From the NCBI GenBank assembly GCA_900554835.1, contig USJD01000001.1, positions 83,436 through 147,435 on the forward strand: a stretch of 64,000 nucleotides of DNA. Direction: 5' to 3'. Positions 35,032-45,500 of the stretch are shown here, piece after piece. The stretch is from an uncultured Prevotella sp. Lineage in GTDB: Bacteria > Bacteroidota > Bacteroidia > Bacteroidales > Bacteroidaceae. A program made the position numbers and the translations under genes. The notes under the pieces are model-generated. The model worked only from the letters and a program-made list of their open reading frames with translations, had not been told where the DNA came from and ran no database searches. Position 1 is the first letter of the stretch; every line of letters begins with the position of its first letter.

Positions 35032-35304
35032 ATGGAACCATGGCTAGTATTTGCCGGTACGATAGTTACCGCAGCAGGTTCAATAATCGCAGTTGTTTTA
35101 ACAAATAATCGTGCTAATCGTGAAATTATATCAAGGATGGAATCGAGTGACGCGGTGCAAGAAGAAAAGATCGCCGAGCTCACTCGTGAAGTCAGAAAAC
35201 ATAATAATTTTGCGGAGCGCGTTCCAGTTCTTGAGGGTGACATGAAAGTACTTAAAGAGCAAATTAAAAATATTCGATATCAACTTAATGATGCTGGTAA
35301 ATAA
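35032..35304 (+). CDS. Holin-like / XhlA-type small membrane protein
   Basis: I start at the ATG at 35032, eight bases after TAGGAG, giving 90 residues. One N-terminal membrane segment (WLVFAGTIVTAAGSIIAVVL, residues 3-22) is followed by a charged coiled coil. This is the topology of small phage lysis or membrane-anchor proteins of the XhlA/BhlA type. It begins a run of lysis genes. Confidence 0.65.
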   Translation: MEPWLVFAGTIVTAAGSIIAVVLTNNRANREIISRMESSDAVQEEKIAELTREVRKHNNFAERVPVLEGDMKVLKEQIKNIRYQLNDAGK

Positions 35305-35320
35305 AAGGCAGGTGTTATCC

Positions 35321-35659
35321 GTGTCTAATATTAAAGACGTAGAAGTATGGGTAGATGAAGATTTTGGTATTAAGTTATGGCCTAATCCTAAAGGTGCTAT
35401 TATGGAAGCCGTTAAGTATGTTTTTGAACTCGAATCAGAGGATGAAGTTAGAAATGTATGGCCAATTGTTAGGCGCGGCAGTAAAGGCACTGTAGCAAAA
35501 ATTGTACAAGCCATGTTAATTTGTATGGGGTATCCATGTGAATTAAATGGAAACTTTGCGTCTGATTCTGTCGATGCATTAAAGAAGTATCAAAAGGATA
35601 ATAAATTTATTGTTAATGGTATCGCTGGTAAAGCGGTCATTACAAAAATGTTTAAATAA
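35321..35659 (+). CDS. Peptidoglycan-binding-domain protein
   Basis: I choose the GTG at 35321, preceded by AGGCAGGTG, over the upstream frame start at 35288 inside the previous gene. The 112-residue product has an N-terminal acidic part and a PG_binding_1-like domain (RRGSKGTVAKIVQAMLICMG, then a DALKKYQKDN helix). It has no catalytic domain. It may help a lysin or holin partner engage the wall. The domain call is reasonably clear and the role is inferred. Confidence 0.65.
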   Translation: MSNIKDVEVWVDEDFGIKLWPNPKGAIMEAVKYVFELESEDEVRNVWPIVRRGSKGTVAKIVQAMLICMGYPCELNGNFASDSVDALKKYQKDNKFIVNGIAGKAVITKMFK

Positions 35660-35674
35660 TAAGGAGGAAATATT

Positions 35675-36064
35675 ATGGAACTTTTACAGGATGTTTTATA
35701 TGCAGTTATAGTGGCGGCTGTGCCTATTCTCACTAAATTTGTGTGCGATTGGCTCAAGAGTATGTTTGAAGCAAATAAGAATAAGATCCAGAATGAAAAA
35801 GTTAGATTCGTTGTTGAAAATGTAACAAATATGGTTGCATCTGCTGTTGTAACGACAACCAGTACATATGTAAAAGAGCTGAAAGCAGAAAATCTATTTG
35901 ATAAAGCTGCTCAGGAAGAAGCTTTTAAGAAGACTAAGGATGCAGTTATGGCTCAGATTACTACTGAATCAGCAGACATCATCGAATATGCTTATGGTAA
36001 TCTTGATGTCTTTATTGACAATCTAATTGAGCGTTTTGTTGAAGAGCTTAAAAATAATAAGTAA
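35675..36064 (+). CDS. Holin, LLH family type
   Basis: The 129-residue protein starts after AAGGAGGAAATATT. It has a single N-terminal membrane helix (LLQDVLYAVIVAAVPILTKF, residues 3-22), followed by a long charged helical domain with AVVTTTSTYVKELKAENLFD. This is the architecture of phage holins of the LLH type. It would permeabilise the membrane for lysin release. It sits between the wall-binding gene and the second amidase. Confidence 0.75.
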   Translation: MELLQDVLYAVIVAAVPILTKFVCDWLKSMFEANKNKIQNEKVRFVVENVTNMVASAVVTTTSTYVKELKAENLFDKAAQEEAFKKTKDAVMAQITTESADIIEYAYGNLDVFIDNLIERFVEELKNNK

Positions 36065-36073
36065 GTTTGGGTC

Positions 36074-36094
36074 GGGGCGGGAAACCGCCCCTTT
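36074..36094 (+). terminator. GC-rich hairpin with GAAA tetraloop
   Basis: GGGGCGG and CCGCCCC form a perfect 7-bp stem closed by a GAAA tetraloop, followed by TTT. It stands out in AT-rich DNA, between the holin and the second amidase, as a terminator or RNA-stability element. Confidence 0.6.
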
Positions 36095-36114
36095 CCCCGT
36101 GAGGAGTGATATTT

Positions 36115-36999
36115 ATGAATAGTTCTTTAGTAAACTACACAAAACTATCTCCCAACTATAATGCTAGAGATAGAAAAATATCCAAGATTACAATCCATCA
36201 TATGGCGGGAAATTTAACAGTTGAAACTTGTGGTAATGTTTTTGCATCAAGTGCAAGAGAAGCAAGTGCCAATTATGGGATTGGCTCAGATGGTAGGGTT
36301 GGATTGTATGTAGAAGAAAAGAATCGTTCTTGGGCGAGTTCTAACAAAACAAATGATATGATGGCTGTGACCATTGAAGTGGCAAATGATGGTGGCGCTC
36401 CAGATTGGCATGTGAGCGATAAAGCTCTGGCAAAGTTGATTGACCTTTGTGTTGATATTTGTAAGAGGCATGGTATATCTAAGTTGAATTATACTGGGGA
36501 TGCTTCAGGGAATTTAACTATACATAAGATGTTTATTGCTACTACTTGTCCGGGGCCTTATTTAGAAAGTAAATGCCCATATATAGCAAGTGAAGTTAAT
36601 AAAAGACTTGGTATGAATGCAGAAATGTATAGGTTAAGAAAGTCTTGGGCAGATGCCAAATCTCAAATTGGTGCATATAGGAACTTAGATAACGCTAAAA
36701 AGGCTTGCCCTTCTGGGTATTATGTTTTTAATAGCGCTGGTAAAGTAGTTTATCCAGTAGTATCAAATGAATCAATAGATTATGCTCAAAGTTTTGACCC
36801 TGCTAAAGCAGGTAAATATACTGTTGTGCCAGATGTAGGGTTGCATTTAAGAGCTGGTGCTGGTACAGATAAAAGAAGTCTTGAGGTGCTTGGACAAGGG
36901 GACATTGTAACGTGTTATGGTTATTTCACACAAGGATGGTTACTTGTCCAAACATCTCAGGGTAGAACAGGTTATGTTTGTAAAGATTATTTGAAATAG
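36115..36999 (+). CDS. N-acetylmuramoyl-L-alanine amidase with SH3 domain
   Basis: The ATG at 36115 is eight bases after GAGGAG; the GTG at 36106 is rejected. The 294-residue enzyme has an Amidase_2 domain with ITIHHMAG near residues 28-35, AVTIEVAND near 88-96 and THK...TTCPGPYL near 137-152, giving the zinc ligands and the conserved CPG. A C-terminal SH3_3-type domain (about 220-294, VGLHLRAGAGTDKRSLEVLG) binds the wall. It is a second lysin, distinct from the amidase in the 30627 gene. Confidence 0.88.
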   Translation: MNSSLVNYTKLSPNYNARDRKISKITIHHMAGNLTVETCGNVFASSAREASANYGIGSDGRVGLYVEEKNRSWASSNKTNDMMAVTIEVANDGGAPDWHVSDKALAKLIDLCVDICKRHGISKLNYTGDASGNLTIHKMFIATTCPGPYLESKCPYIASEVNKRLGMNAEMYRLRKSWADAKSQIGAYRNLDNAKKACPSGYYVFNSAGKVVYPVVSNESIDYAQSFDPAKAGKYTVVPDVGLHLRAGAGTDKRSLEVLGQGDIVTCYGYFTQGWLLVQTSQGRTGYVCKDYLK

Positions 37000-37002
37000 T
37001 TG

Positions 37003-37025
37003 AGGAGGCAAATGCCTCCTTTTTT
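37003..37025 (+). terminator. Rho-independent terminator after second amidase
   Basis: AGGAGGC, loop AAAT and GCCTCCT form a perfect 7-bp stem, followed by six T. The 3' arm CCTCC can alternatively pair with GGAGG at 37030-37034, the ribosome site of the next gene. Confidence 0.88.
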
Positions 37026-37041
37026 GATTGGAGGTAATTTT

Positions 37042-37893
37042 ACGGGAACTAATGATAAAAAATATTGTGTTTATAAACATACATCTCCATCTGAAAAAAT
37101 TTATATTGGTATAACTAGTATGCCAGTAAACAGAAGATGGAGAAACGGATGTGGGTATAAAAATAATCAATATTTTTATCGCGCCATACAAAAATATGGT
37201 TGGGATAATTTTAAGCATGAGATTTTATATGATAATTTAACAAAAAATGAAGCAGAGAATATAGAAATAAAACTAATTTCACAATATAAAAGTAATCAAA
37301 AGGAGTTTGGTTATAACATTGAAAGTGGTGGAAATTGTGTTGGAAAGGTATCAGAAGAGACTCGTATTAAATTGAGCGAGATTATGAAAGGCAAACCGTC
37401 ACCAAATAAGGGGCTTCTAATGTCGGAAGCACAAAAACAAAAGATCAGTAATAGTAAAAAAGGAATATCTACTGGGCCAAAATCTGAGGATACAAAAAGA
37501 AAAATATCAGAAGGTAATAAAGGTAAAATTGTATCCGAAGAAACACGAAAAAGGATATCGGAAGCTAGAAAGGAATGCTGGAAAGATGAAGATTATCGGC
37601 AAAATCAAATAGAAAAACATAAATGGCAAGCTAAGGAGAATCATCCGATGTATGGGAAACATCATTCCGAAGAGACTATAGAGAAGATAAGACAAGCTCA
37701 TACAAAAATGTATGTTTGGTGTATAGAATTAGAAGAACTATTTTATAGCCCAGAAGATGTAAAAAGAAAACTTGGAATCGATGCAAGTGATGTGAGGAAG
37801 GTATGCAAGGGCTTAAAACAATCCGCTGGAAAGCATCCTGTTACTGGTGAAAAATTGCATTGGAAATTTATTGATAAAGAGGAGGCGCAATAA
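37042..37893 (+). CDS. GIY-YIG homing endonuclease with NUMOD motifs, ACG start likely
   Basis: The core is KYCVYKHTSPSEKIYIGITS near residues 6-25, a typical GIY-YIG signature, then NRRW...GYKN and the later YKSNQKEFGYNIESGGN block. Several NUMOD3-type units follow (SEETRIKLSEIMKGKPSP, SEDTKRKISEGNKG, SEETRKRISEARK). A C-terminal IENR1/NUMOD1-type DNA-binding segment ends the 283 residues. Longer frames from the TTG at 37000 or 37024 cross the terminator or precede the ribosome site. GGAGGT at 37030 points to ACG at 37042 as the start, where the HNH gene has ATG in a very similar context. Confidence 0.8.
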   Translation, partial: TGTNDKKYCVYKHTSPSEKIYIGITSMPVNRRWRNGCGYKNNQYFYRAIQKYGWDNFKHEILYDNLTKNEAENIEIKLISQYKSNQKEFGYNIESGGNCVGKVSEETRIKLSEIMKGKPSPNKGLLMSEAQKQKISNSKKGISTGPKSEDTKRKISEGNKGKIVSEETRKRISEARKECWKDEDYRQNQIEKHKWQAKENHPMYGKHHSEETIEKIRQAHTKMYVWCIELEELFYSPEDVKRKLGIDASDVRKVCKGLKQSAGKHPVTGEKLHWKFIDKEEAQ

Positions 37894-37894
37894 G

Positions 37895-38386
37895 ATGAAG
37901 ATTATTGGTATAGATATGAGTAGTCAACGTACTGGTATAGCTTTGTTTGATGATAATCAGTATGTAGATCACGTATTAATTGATTTACATAAGATAAAAG
38001 ACACTGATGAAAGAATTCGTAAAATGATGAAGAACATCAAACAACAATTAAATAGATATAAACCAGATGTGATTGTGATGGAAGAATGTCTTATGACGAA
38101 TAATATTAAAACTGTAAAAGTATTGTCATATATAGCAGGCGCAATTATATCTTGGGCAGATGAGAATAATACGATTTTTAAGTTTCAATTACCAACGGCG
38201 TGGCGTAAGAAAGTTGGTATAATGCAAAACCAATATATTAAGAGGGAACAGCTTAAACAAGAAGCTATTGAGATGGTCAAGGAGAAATTTGGACTGGATG
38301 TTACGGATGATGAGGCGGAAAGTATCCTCCTTGCTTATAGTCTGGCATATAATGAGAAGTCAGATGATATTGACATTGAAATCTAA
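37895..38386 (+). CDS. RuvC-like Holliday junction resolvase
   Basis: The ATG at 37895, nine bases after GAGGAGG, gives 163 residues. The RNase H-fold active site is visible: D7 in IIGIDMSSQRTG, E63/E64 in VIVMEECL and the C-terminal D138-D139-E140 in TDDEAESILLAYS. It would cleave branched DNA, as needed before packaging. It follows the GIY-YIG gene by one base, and both may have entered the tail region together. A TLW-like block (FQLPTAWRKKVGI) agrees with phage RuvC proteins. Confidence 0.85.
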   Translation: MKIIGIDMSSQRTGIALFDDNQYVDHVLIDLHKIKDTDERIRKMMKNIKQQLNRYKPDVIVMEECLMTNNIKTVKVLSYIAGAIISWADENNTIFKFQLPTAWRKKVGIMQNQYIKREQLKQEAIEMVKEKFGLDVTDDEAESILLAYSLAYNEKSDDIDIEI

Positions 38387-38431
38387 CGGCAAAGCCGTAT
38401 GAAATAATTATATGAAGGAGTTTAAAGTACT

Positions 38432-38968
38432 ATGAAAATTAACGAATTTGTGAAGAAAGCAACAATTAAAGGTTATATGCCTGCAACTGTAGACCAGCAA
38501 ACTGAAAAGTTAAAGAAGGATTTGGAAGTAAAACCTTATCTTAAGATTAAAGATAAAAAGAAGCTTATTGAAGCAATTGTGGATGATACCATACTTTATG
38601 AAAATGGTTTATTTAAGTTTAATGGTGTAGATCAATATGTTGTGTATACAATGAAATGTATTGAAGCTTATACCAATTTGGAACTTTCTGATGATATAGA
38701 AGATGATTATGATGCTTTATGTGAAACGGGATTACTTGCAAAAATTTTAAGAACTTTTGATGAGGAATATCAAAGTATCTTGTCTCTACTTCAAATGCAG
38801 TGTGATTACGTCTTAATGGATAATAGTATAACATCTAAAATTAATATTCTATTAAATGCAATGACAAATGGTGTAAATAAATTATCGGATATGGCATCTG
38901 ATGCTTTTAAAAATATTAAGCCAGAAGATATGCAAAAAATTACAGAGCTTATTTCTACTATGAAGTAA
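38432..38968 (+). CDS. Hypothetical protein before tape measure, possible tail assembly chaperone
   Basis: The 178-residue, mainly helical protein starts after GAAGGAG. It lies two genes before the tape measure, where tail assembly chaperones normally are. It has the all-alpha, acidic look of such proteins (YEENGLFKFN-like start region, DLELSDDIEDDYD). I looked for a slippery heptamer near the 3' end and found none in frame, so a frameshifted product is not supported. The function is inferred from position. Confidence 0.5.
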   Translation: MKINEFVKKATIKGYMPATVDQQTEKLKKDLEVKPYLKIKDKKKLIEAIVDDTILYENGLFKFNGVDQYVVYTMKCIEAYTNLELSDDIEDDYDALCETGLLAKILRTFDEEYQSILSLLQMQCDYVLMDNSITSKINILLNAMTNGVNKLSDMASDAFKNIKPEDMQKITELISTMK

Positions 38969-38980
38969 GCGAGGTGAATT

Positions 38981-39562
38981 GTGACGATGAAATCAAATAA
39001 TTTTGGCGAAATATATGGAGCTGTTATGAAAAATGCGAAAAGAGCTGCGGTTGCCGCTACTAAAAATGCTGCTAAAAAAATTGCTAAAGATATGGAGAAG
39101 GAAGCTTTAAATAATTTAAATAAATATTATGATAGTTATGACCCTGATGTATATGATAGAACTTATAATTTGCGTAATGCTATTAAACCATATTATAGTG
39201 ACAATTCTAATGGGTCATCGGTATCAATTGAAATTGGAATTATATATGATGCATCGTATCTTAATGCATATAGTAGTAATTCATGGTTCCATCAAGGCGG
39301 TGGAAGTTGGGTGTCCAGAAATGATTCTACATTTAATTGGCAAGGTCAAGGGAATGGTATACCAGATCCAGAATGGGTGCTTAATAATTTTTTAAATGGT
39401 ATACATCCAAGAACAACAACAGGCTATGCATATGCGCCAGTTCAAGATTCAAAGTCACAGATTCAAATGATGAATGAGTTTATAGATAATGAAGTCCCAA
39501 AGAAAATTGACGCATATATGAGCGCAGCCCTTCTTAAAGATTTTACAAAGCGTATGGCTTAA
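38981..39562 (+). CDS. HK97 gp10-like tail completion protein
   Basis: The 193-residue product is basic and Ala/Lys-rich at its N-terminus (RAAVAATKNAAKKIAKDMEK), followed by YDRTYNLRNAIKPYY and a Trp/Gly-rich loop. It ends with a helical tail. The N-terminal helix plus the RTxxL core is the pattern of gp10-type neck or tail completion proteins. The start could be GTG at 38981 or ATG at 38987. These genes usually sit next to the neck genes, but here it is just before the tape measure. Confidence 0.6.
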   Translation: MTMKSNNFGEIYGAVMKNAKRAAVAATKNAAKKIAKDMEKEALNNLNKYYDSYDPDVYDRTYNLRNAIKPYYSDNSNGSSVSIEIGIIYDASYLNAYSSNSWFHQGGGSWVSRNDSTFNWQGQGNGIPDPEWVLNNFLNGIHPRTTTGYAYAPVQDSKSQIQMMNEFIDNEVPKKIDAYMSAALLKDFTKRMA

Positions 39563-39577
39563 GGAAGGTGAGGTAAA

Positions 39578-42500
39578 TTGAAAGAGTTTAAGTTTAGAAT
39601 ATCAGCAGATGTAGCGGACTTAGAAGCACAATTTAAGTCTGGTGCAAATCAATTAGCAAAATTTGTTCAAGGAATTGATAAAGCGGAAAATAAATTAGAA
39701 AAATTACAAGAAACAAGTGCGTATTTATCTCAGATGGATGCGGCTTTATCATCTCTTGCTTCTAAATATCCAAATATATTTAAACAAATTTTTGGGAATG
39801 TTGATGCGGATATAAAAAATGCAATAAAGCCTATTTTAGAAATGCAAGAACTTATGTCCACTGTAGTAAATCAGACGGGCTCAAAATTACAAAACATTTT
39901 AGGGGGCACAGGTGGCACCGCAGTGGAGTTTAAGGAAATTGCAAATACTATGTCTATTTTGTCAAAAGCTCTTGGACAAAATGCTCCTGATTTCAGTTTC
40001 TTAGAGGGCGCAGGAGATGCTACGGAGAAAGCTAATAAATTATTAAATGTTTTACAAGATATTGTACAAGAGTCATATAATTTTAAAAATACTGGTTCTG
40101 ATTCTGTAGGGGCTGTAATTAATGAGATTGCAGAATCTTCAACTAATGCTGCAAGTAAAATAGATGAATTAAAAACAAAAATAAAAGAACTTATAAGTAT
40201 CGCAAATAAAAAAAGAGAAGAGTTATATACTAAAGAGGATATTTTAGGAGAACTTGAAAGTCCTAAGAATGTAAGTAAATCAACACAATATCTAAAAAAT
40301 AGATGGAGTGATTTGATAAAACTTATGCAAGAGTCTCAAGAAGCTAGAGCTAAATTTAATAAAGGTGAAATGTTGTCAGAGGCAGATTATGAATCATTAT
40401 TAAAATATATTGATGCGGCTTCTAAATTAAGAGCAACTTTGGATACAGTAAATTCTGGCAAAATGTCTGTTAATCAAAATATATTTGATCAAATTAGAAT
40501 GCAGTTATCTAAAATTCCTCAAACATTACCTTACCTTGAGAACTTACAAGAACGCATACAACCTCAAAATAAATCAAAAAAAAAGGACAAGGCTTCTCAG
40601 GTAGAATCTTCAAAGGCACCTATTCAGACTTCTAAGGCATATGAAGAGCTGAATCAACAGATTGAAAAGTATATTCAATTAAAAAAAGAATCTGCTAAGT
40701 TAGATGAAGAGTCCCCTGAATGGGAAAGTAAAGCAGAGGAAATGGATCAAATCTTATCTGATATTGCTGGGAAATATAAATTATCAGAAGATGCTTTGGA
40801 GACACTTGGCGATAAATTAATGCAACGAGGCATTGGTGTGCAGAAAGCGATGAAGATCTTAAAAGATACATTAGGAGATCAATTTCCTTCCGCTACTGTT
40901 GACCAAAATGATTCTGTAGGAATAAAAGAAACAAAAACTGAGGCCATACAGACTGCAAGTGAAATCGAAACTTTAGGGGATAAATCTCAAGAAAGTTTTT
41001 CTGAAGTTGCAAATGCTTCACAGCAGGCAACGGATGCATTAAAAGATCAAATTCTACAAGTACAGACTTTAAAAGAATTATATGCTTTATTAATGCAGGA
41101 GGAATACAACTTCCGTAATGGACAAACTAATGGTAAAGAATATTTAGCAATGTTCAATAAAAATGGTTTGTCTAATATTGGAACTTCAGATGGCGCAGAT
41201 ATTACTAGTGACACAATTAAAAAAATATTATCGAAGGCAAGTTCTAATGGGGATTTTATGTCTTTACATAATCACCCAAATGGTATGGACATGCCTTCTG
41301 TTTCAGATTTACTAACTTGGGCGCAGGATTTTGTAAATGCTGGAGTAAAAATTAATGGTATTATAACAAGTTCTGGCATTACAACAATAGATTTTTCAGA
41401 TATGGATATTGATGGTATCCAAAAAGTTATTGAAAAATATAAAAATATTATTCAGCAAGATAAATTATTAAATAAATTTTTGGACACTAGTGATCCCGGA
41501 GCCTTGAAATGGAATGAAACTATAGAAAACAAAATTAAAGAAGACTCGAAGTTTAAGGCAGAATTTACTGAGATGGAACCTCAAATTAGAGCCGGTATTT
41601 CTGGGGCTCTACGTAATGCATTAAATCAAGCATTGCAAGAAGTTGGTGGTAAACCATTACTTTCATTTGAAGGTAAAGATATGATTCCAGATTTTGAAAA
41701 ATATTTGGGAGCTATGTCTCAGGATATCGGAGTAGATCCTACTAAAATTCAAGAGGGCACTGCCGCTATTAAAGAGCAGACGGAAGCAGTAAATGAAAAT
41801 AGCACTGCTCAGAATTCTAATGTGGAAAATCAAATACAGTCTTATGAACATCTCATAGAACTTTTAACTGAGTATCAAAATTTAGAAAAACAAAAAAAGA
41901 AAGTTGATCGTTCTCCTTATGATTTTTATATTGATACGCAATTTACCGAGGATAAATATTCTGATAGTGGTAAAGAAGCTATTATGAAAGATTTTCAAGA
42001 TATATGGAGCAAAAAAAACAAGTTAAATCAAGAACGTATTAAAAGTCCCGCGTATCTTGATCAAAATATGAATGAAACTGCCAAGCGAGAAATTGCTGAA
42101 TATGAAGAAGAATTGAAAAAACTTGCAGCGGCATATGTCAATCTTGGTGGTTCTGTTGATGATTTTAAGTCAAAAGAAAAACGAGCTTTTGCGCAAGAGA
42201 ATGTTGATTTGTTTAATTCTCAAAAAGAACAATTTAGGGTTGCTAATGCGGAAGTAGATAAATATAATGAACAGTTTGAAAAACGTCAAGCACAAATTGC
42301 ACGAATGTTAAAGGCTGACGGAACAGATATTGGGAATACGGCGGAACTTATTCAACATGTAGAAACTTTTGGTGATGTAGAAGAATCTGCAAAAAAGATG
42401 GCTCAGACGCTTGGTGTTGAAGTTCCACAATCGACCAATGCTGCTGGTGTTGCTGTTGAAAACTTAAAAGCCAAAGCGGAAGAGGCAAAAACAAAATTCT

Positions 42501-45500
42501 TTGAACTTACTAAATCTCTTGACTCTGATCTTTTTGCAGGACGCTATGACGAATTTAGCCTTGGTAAAAGCCAAGCAGAACTAGATAAGGCACAGCAAGA
42601 ATTAAAAGAGCTTGCTGATGCTGGGCATATTGCCGCTGATGTCATGGAAGAAGTTGACGCTGCTTATAAGAAAACAAGTAGTGCAATTTCTGCTTCTTAT
42701 GAAGGTATTCGTAATGAAAACATGTACAAAGAGGAATCTGGCAGTTATGACCAAGGTTATTTTGATGCAGAAAAACGATTTGAAAATGATAGAAATGATT
42801 ACATAAAAGAGGCCAATGAACTTAGACATCAAGTTGAATCTCTTGAACAGCAATTAGCTCAAGCTCAAGTACAGTCAACGTCTGAAACTGGTGTTGATAA
42901 TTCTGCCGAAATTTCAATGTATGAAACTTTAAAGGGTAAGATAACTGAAGTTATTGCAGAAATTAATACTAAAACTGAAGCTTTTAAGACCGAAGGAACA
43001 ACTGTTGATAGTGTGGTCACACAGGAAATTTCAGCGCTTGATAAACTTCTTGCTAAGGTTAATGAGATTAAAGGTGCGGTTGATGCTAAAACTGGAGCTT
43101 TTAAAGAAGAAGGTAATGCAGTTTCTGATAGTGCTAAACAGGCGGTAAAAGTTAAAGCAAAAGAAGTTGCGCAAAAAAAAGAAAAGGATATTTTTGGTTC
43201 TGATAAAGAGAAAGCGGCGAAATCTATTTCTTCCTATTTCAATTCTTTAAATTTAGATTTTGTATCAGATAGTGCTATTGATAAATTATCTGAAATGGAG
43301 ACTCGTTTAAAGAATATTACTAACAGCAATGATCTTGATAAATGGAAACAAGATTGGAAAGAAGTTACAAAATCTATTAGTCAGGCGGTAAAAGAAGAAG
43401 AGAATATTGCTCTTAGTACGCAAAAGCAAAAATTAAATGGTATTAAAAATTCTCTTAGTAAAAGTTTTAAGGCGACTGGTATTGATTCAAGTTCGGCTAC
43501 AGGAGAGCAAAAAGACCTTGCTGATTCTGTTATAGATCTTACCGCCAGATTAGAAACATATGCGAAACAGAGAAAACAGTTATCTGCTGAGGAAATTGCC
43601 TCTTTGCAAAAGGAAGCTAATGCAATTAAAGAAAAAGCAGATGCTTATATTAAGGCTGCAGAAGCAGCAGAAAAAGCTTCTAAGGTGTATGGGGATAAAG
43701 AAGTTAATAAGGCGACGGATAAAAAGATTCAAATTTCAGGAGTTGCAAAAAGTGATGAATTTGCTGGCTCTGTCAATGTTTCTAATGCTCTTGTAGAGCT
43801 GAACACTGCTTATGATGCATTAATTGCGAAGCAGAAAGAATTTAAGGGGATAAATCCTACCGAAGAACAAAAAGAAGAATTTGCCAATTTAACAAATCAA
43901 TATAATCAGGCATATGAAACTTTAAATAAACTTATTATTTCTTCTAGAAACTTAGAAAAACAAAAAATTTGGGGCAAATCTGTAAGTGAGCTTTCTGTTA
44001 AGCCTACTGAAGATTTAAAGGCTAGTTTAACAGAAGCTATTAATGCATCTGTTAAAGGAAAAGTCAAAATTGGTGAGTTTAATGCCGAGCTTAAACAGTT
44101 GAATTATAGTGTGAGCGATGGCAATGGTTCTTGGATTAATTTTAAGGCACAACTTGATAGTACTGGTACTAAGATAGTTGGGTTAAATTCAAAGCTAAAA
44201 CAGACTGATGGGCTATTTAAAACGCTCTTTTCTGGATCTTTAAATAAATTTAAACAAGCACTAACTAGATTTACTGGATTTGATTTATTTTATAAAGGTG
44301 TTAATGAAATCCGTAAAGGAGTTCAATCTGTTAAAGAGATTGATTCTGCATTAACTGAGCTTAAGAAAGTTACCGATGAAACAGATGAGTCTTATGCACA
44401 GTTTCTACAAACCATGTCTAAAACAGGTGCAGAAATTGGAGCTACAGTATCTAACTTAATAAATATGGCTGCAAACTGGGCAAGACTAGGTTATTCTATG
44501 GAAGAAGCAGGAAATCTTGCTAAGAGTACTGCTGTTCTATTAAATGTATCTGAATTCACGGATGCAGAAGCAGCATCTGAAGCATTAATTAGTACTATTC
44601 AGGCATATGGATATGCAGCAGAAGATAGTATGCATGTTGTTGATGTTCTTAACGAAATAGGTAATAATTTCGCCATTTCAAGTGATGGTATTGCAACAGC
44701 ATTGCAAGATTCAGCGAGTGCATTAATGTCTGCTGGCAACAATCTTGAACAATCGGTTGCTATGGTTGCCGCTGCAAATAAAGTTTTACAAGATCCTTCA
44801 CAAGTAGGTGGTGCTCTTCGTACTATTTCACTTCGTATTCGTGGTACTTCTGTTGAAGTTTTAGAAGAAATGGGAGAAGAAACTGATGGTGTCGTAGAGA
44901 GTGTAAGTAAATTACAATCCAAAATTAAAGGATTAACTGGGGTCAATATCCTTAATGATGCTGGTGGATATAAAGATACATATACTATTATTAAAGAAAT
45001 TGCAGAAGTATGGGATGATCTTACTGATATTAATAAGGCTGCTACTCTAGAACTTTTAGCTGGTAAAAATCGTTCAAATGCTATGGCAGCTATGCTTACA
45101 AACCTTGATGATTTAACTGCTGCTTATGAAGATGCTATGAATGCACAGGGTTCTGCGGAAGCAGAAAATGAGAAGTATCTTGATTCTATTCAAGGTAAGA
45201 TTGACCAATTCAATAATGCATTGCAAACTATGTGGATGAATGGGATTAGTTCTGATTTCGTTAAAAGCATAGTTGATTTTGGCACTGAACTTATAAAAAT
45301 TGTAGATACTTTAGGGCTTATTCCTTCTATTCTTGCGGCTATTGCGGTAATTGGTTTGTTTAAGGGGACAACTCCTATATTAAAACAGATAGGAACGGCT
45401 TTAAGCGAAATAATTATTGAATCTGTTAAAACTGGAAAGAGCATAGGCGAAATAGCGAAAGAAACTAAGATATTTGGAGAAATATCTGTAGGCTCATTTG

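Noticed and set aside
38386..38398. Small hairpin ACGGC-AAA-GCCGT after the resolvase gene
   Set aside because: It has only 5 bp and no T tract, too weak to call a terminator.
38900..39000. Possible -1 frameshift between a tail chaperone-type gene and the next frame
   Set aside because: The A-rich run near 38933 is not an in-frame slippery heptamer, and the downstream gene has its own ribosome site.
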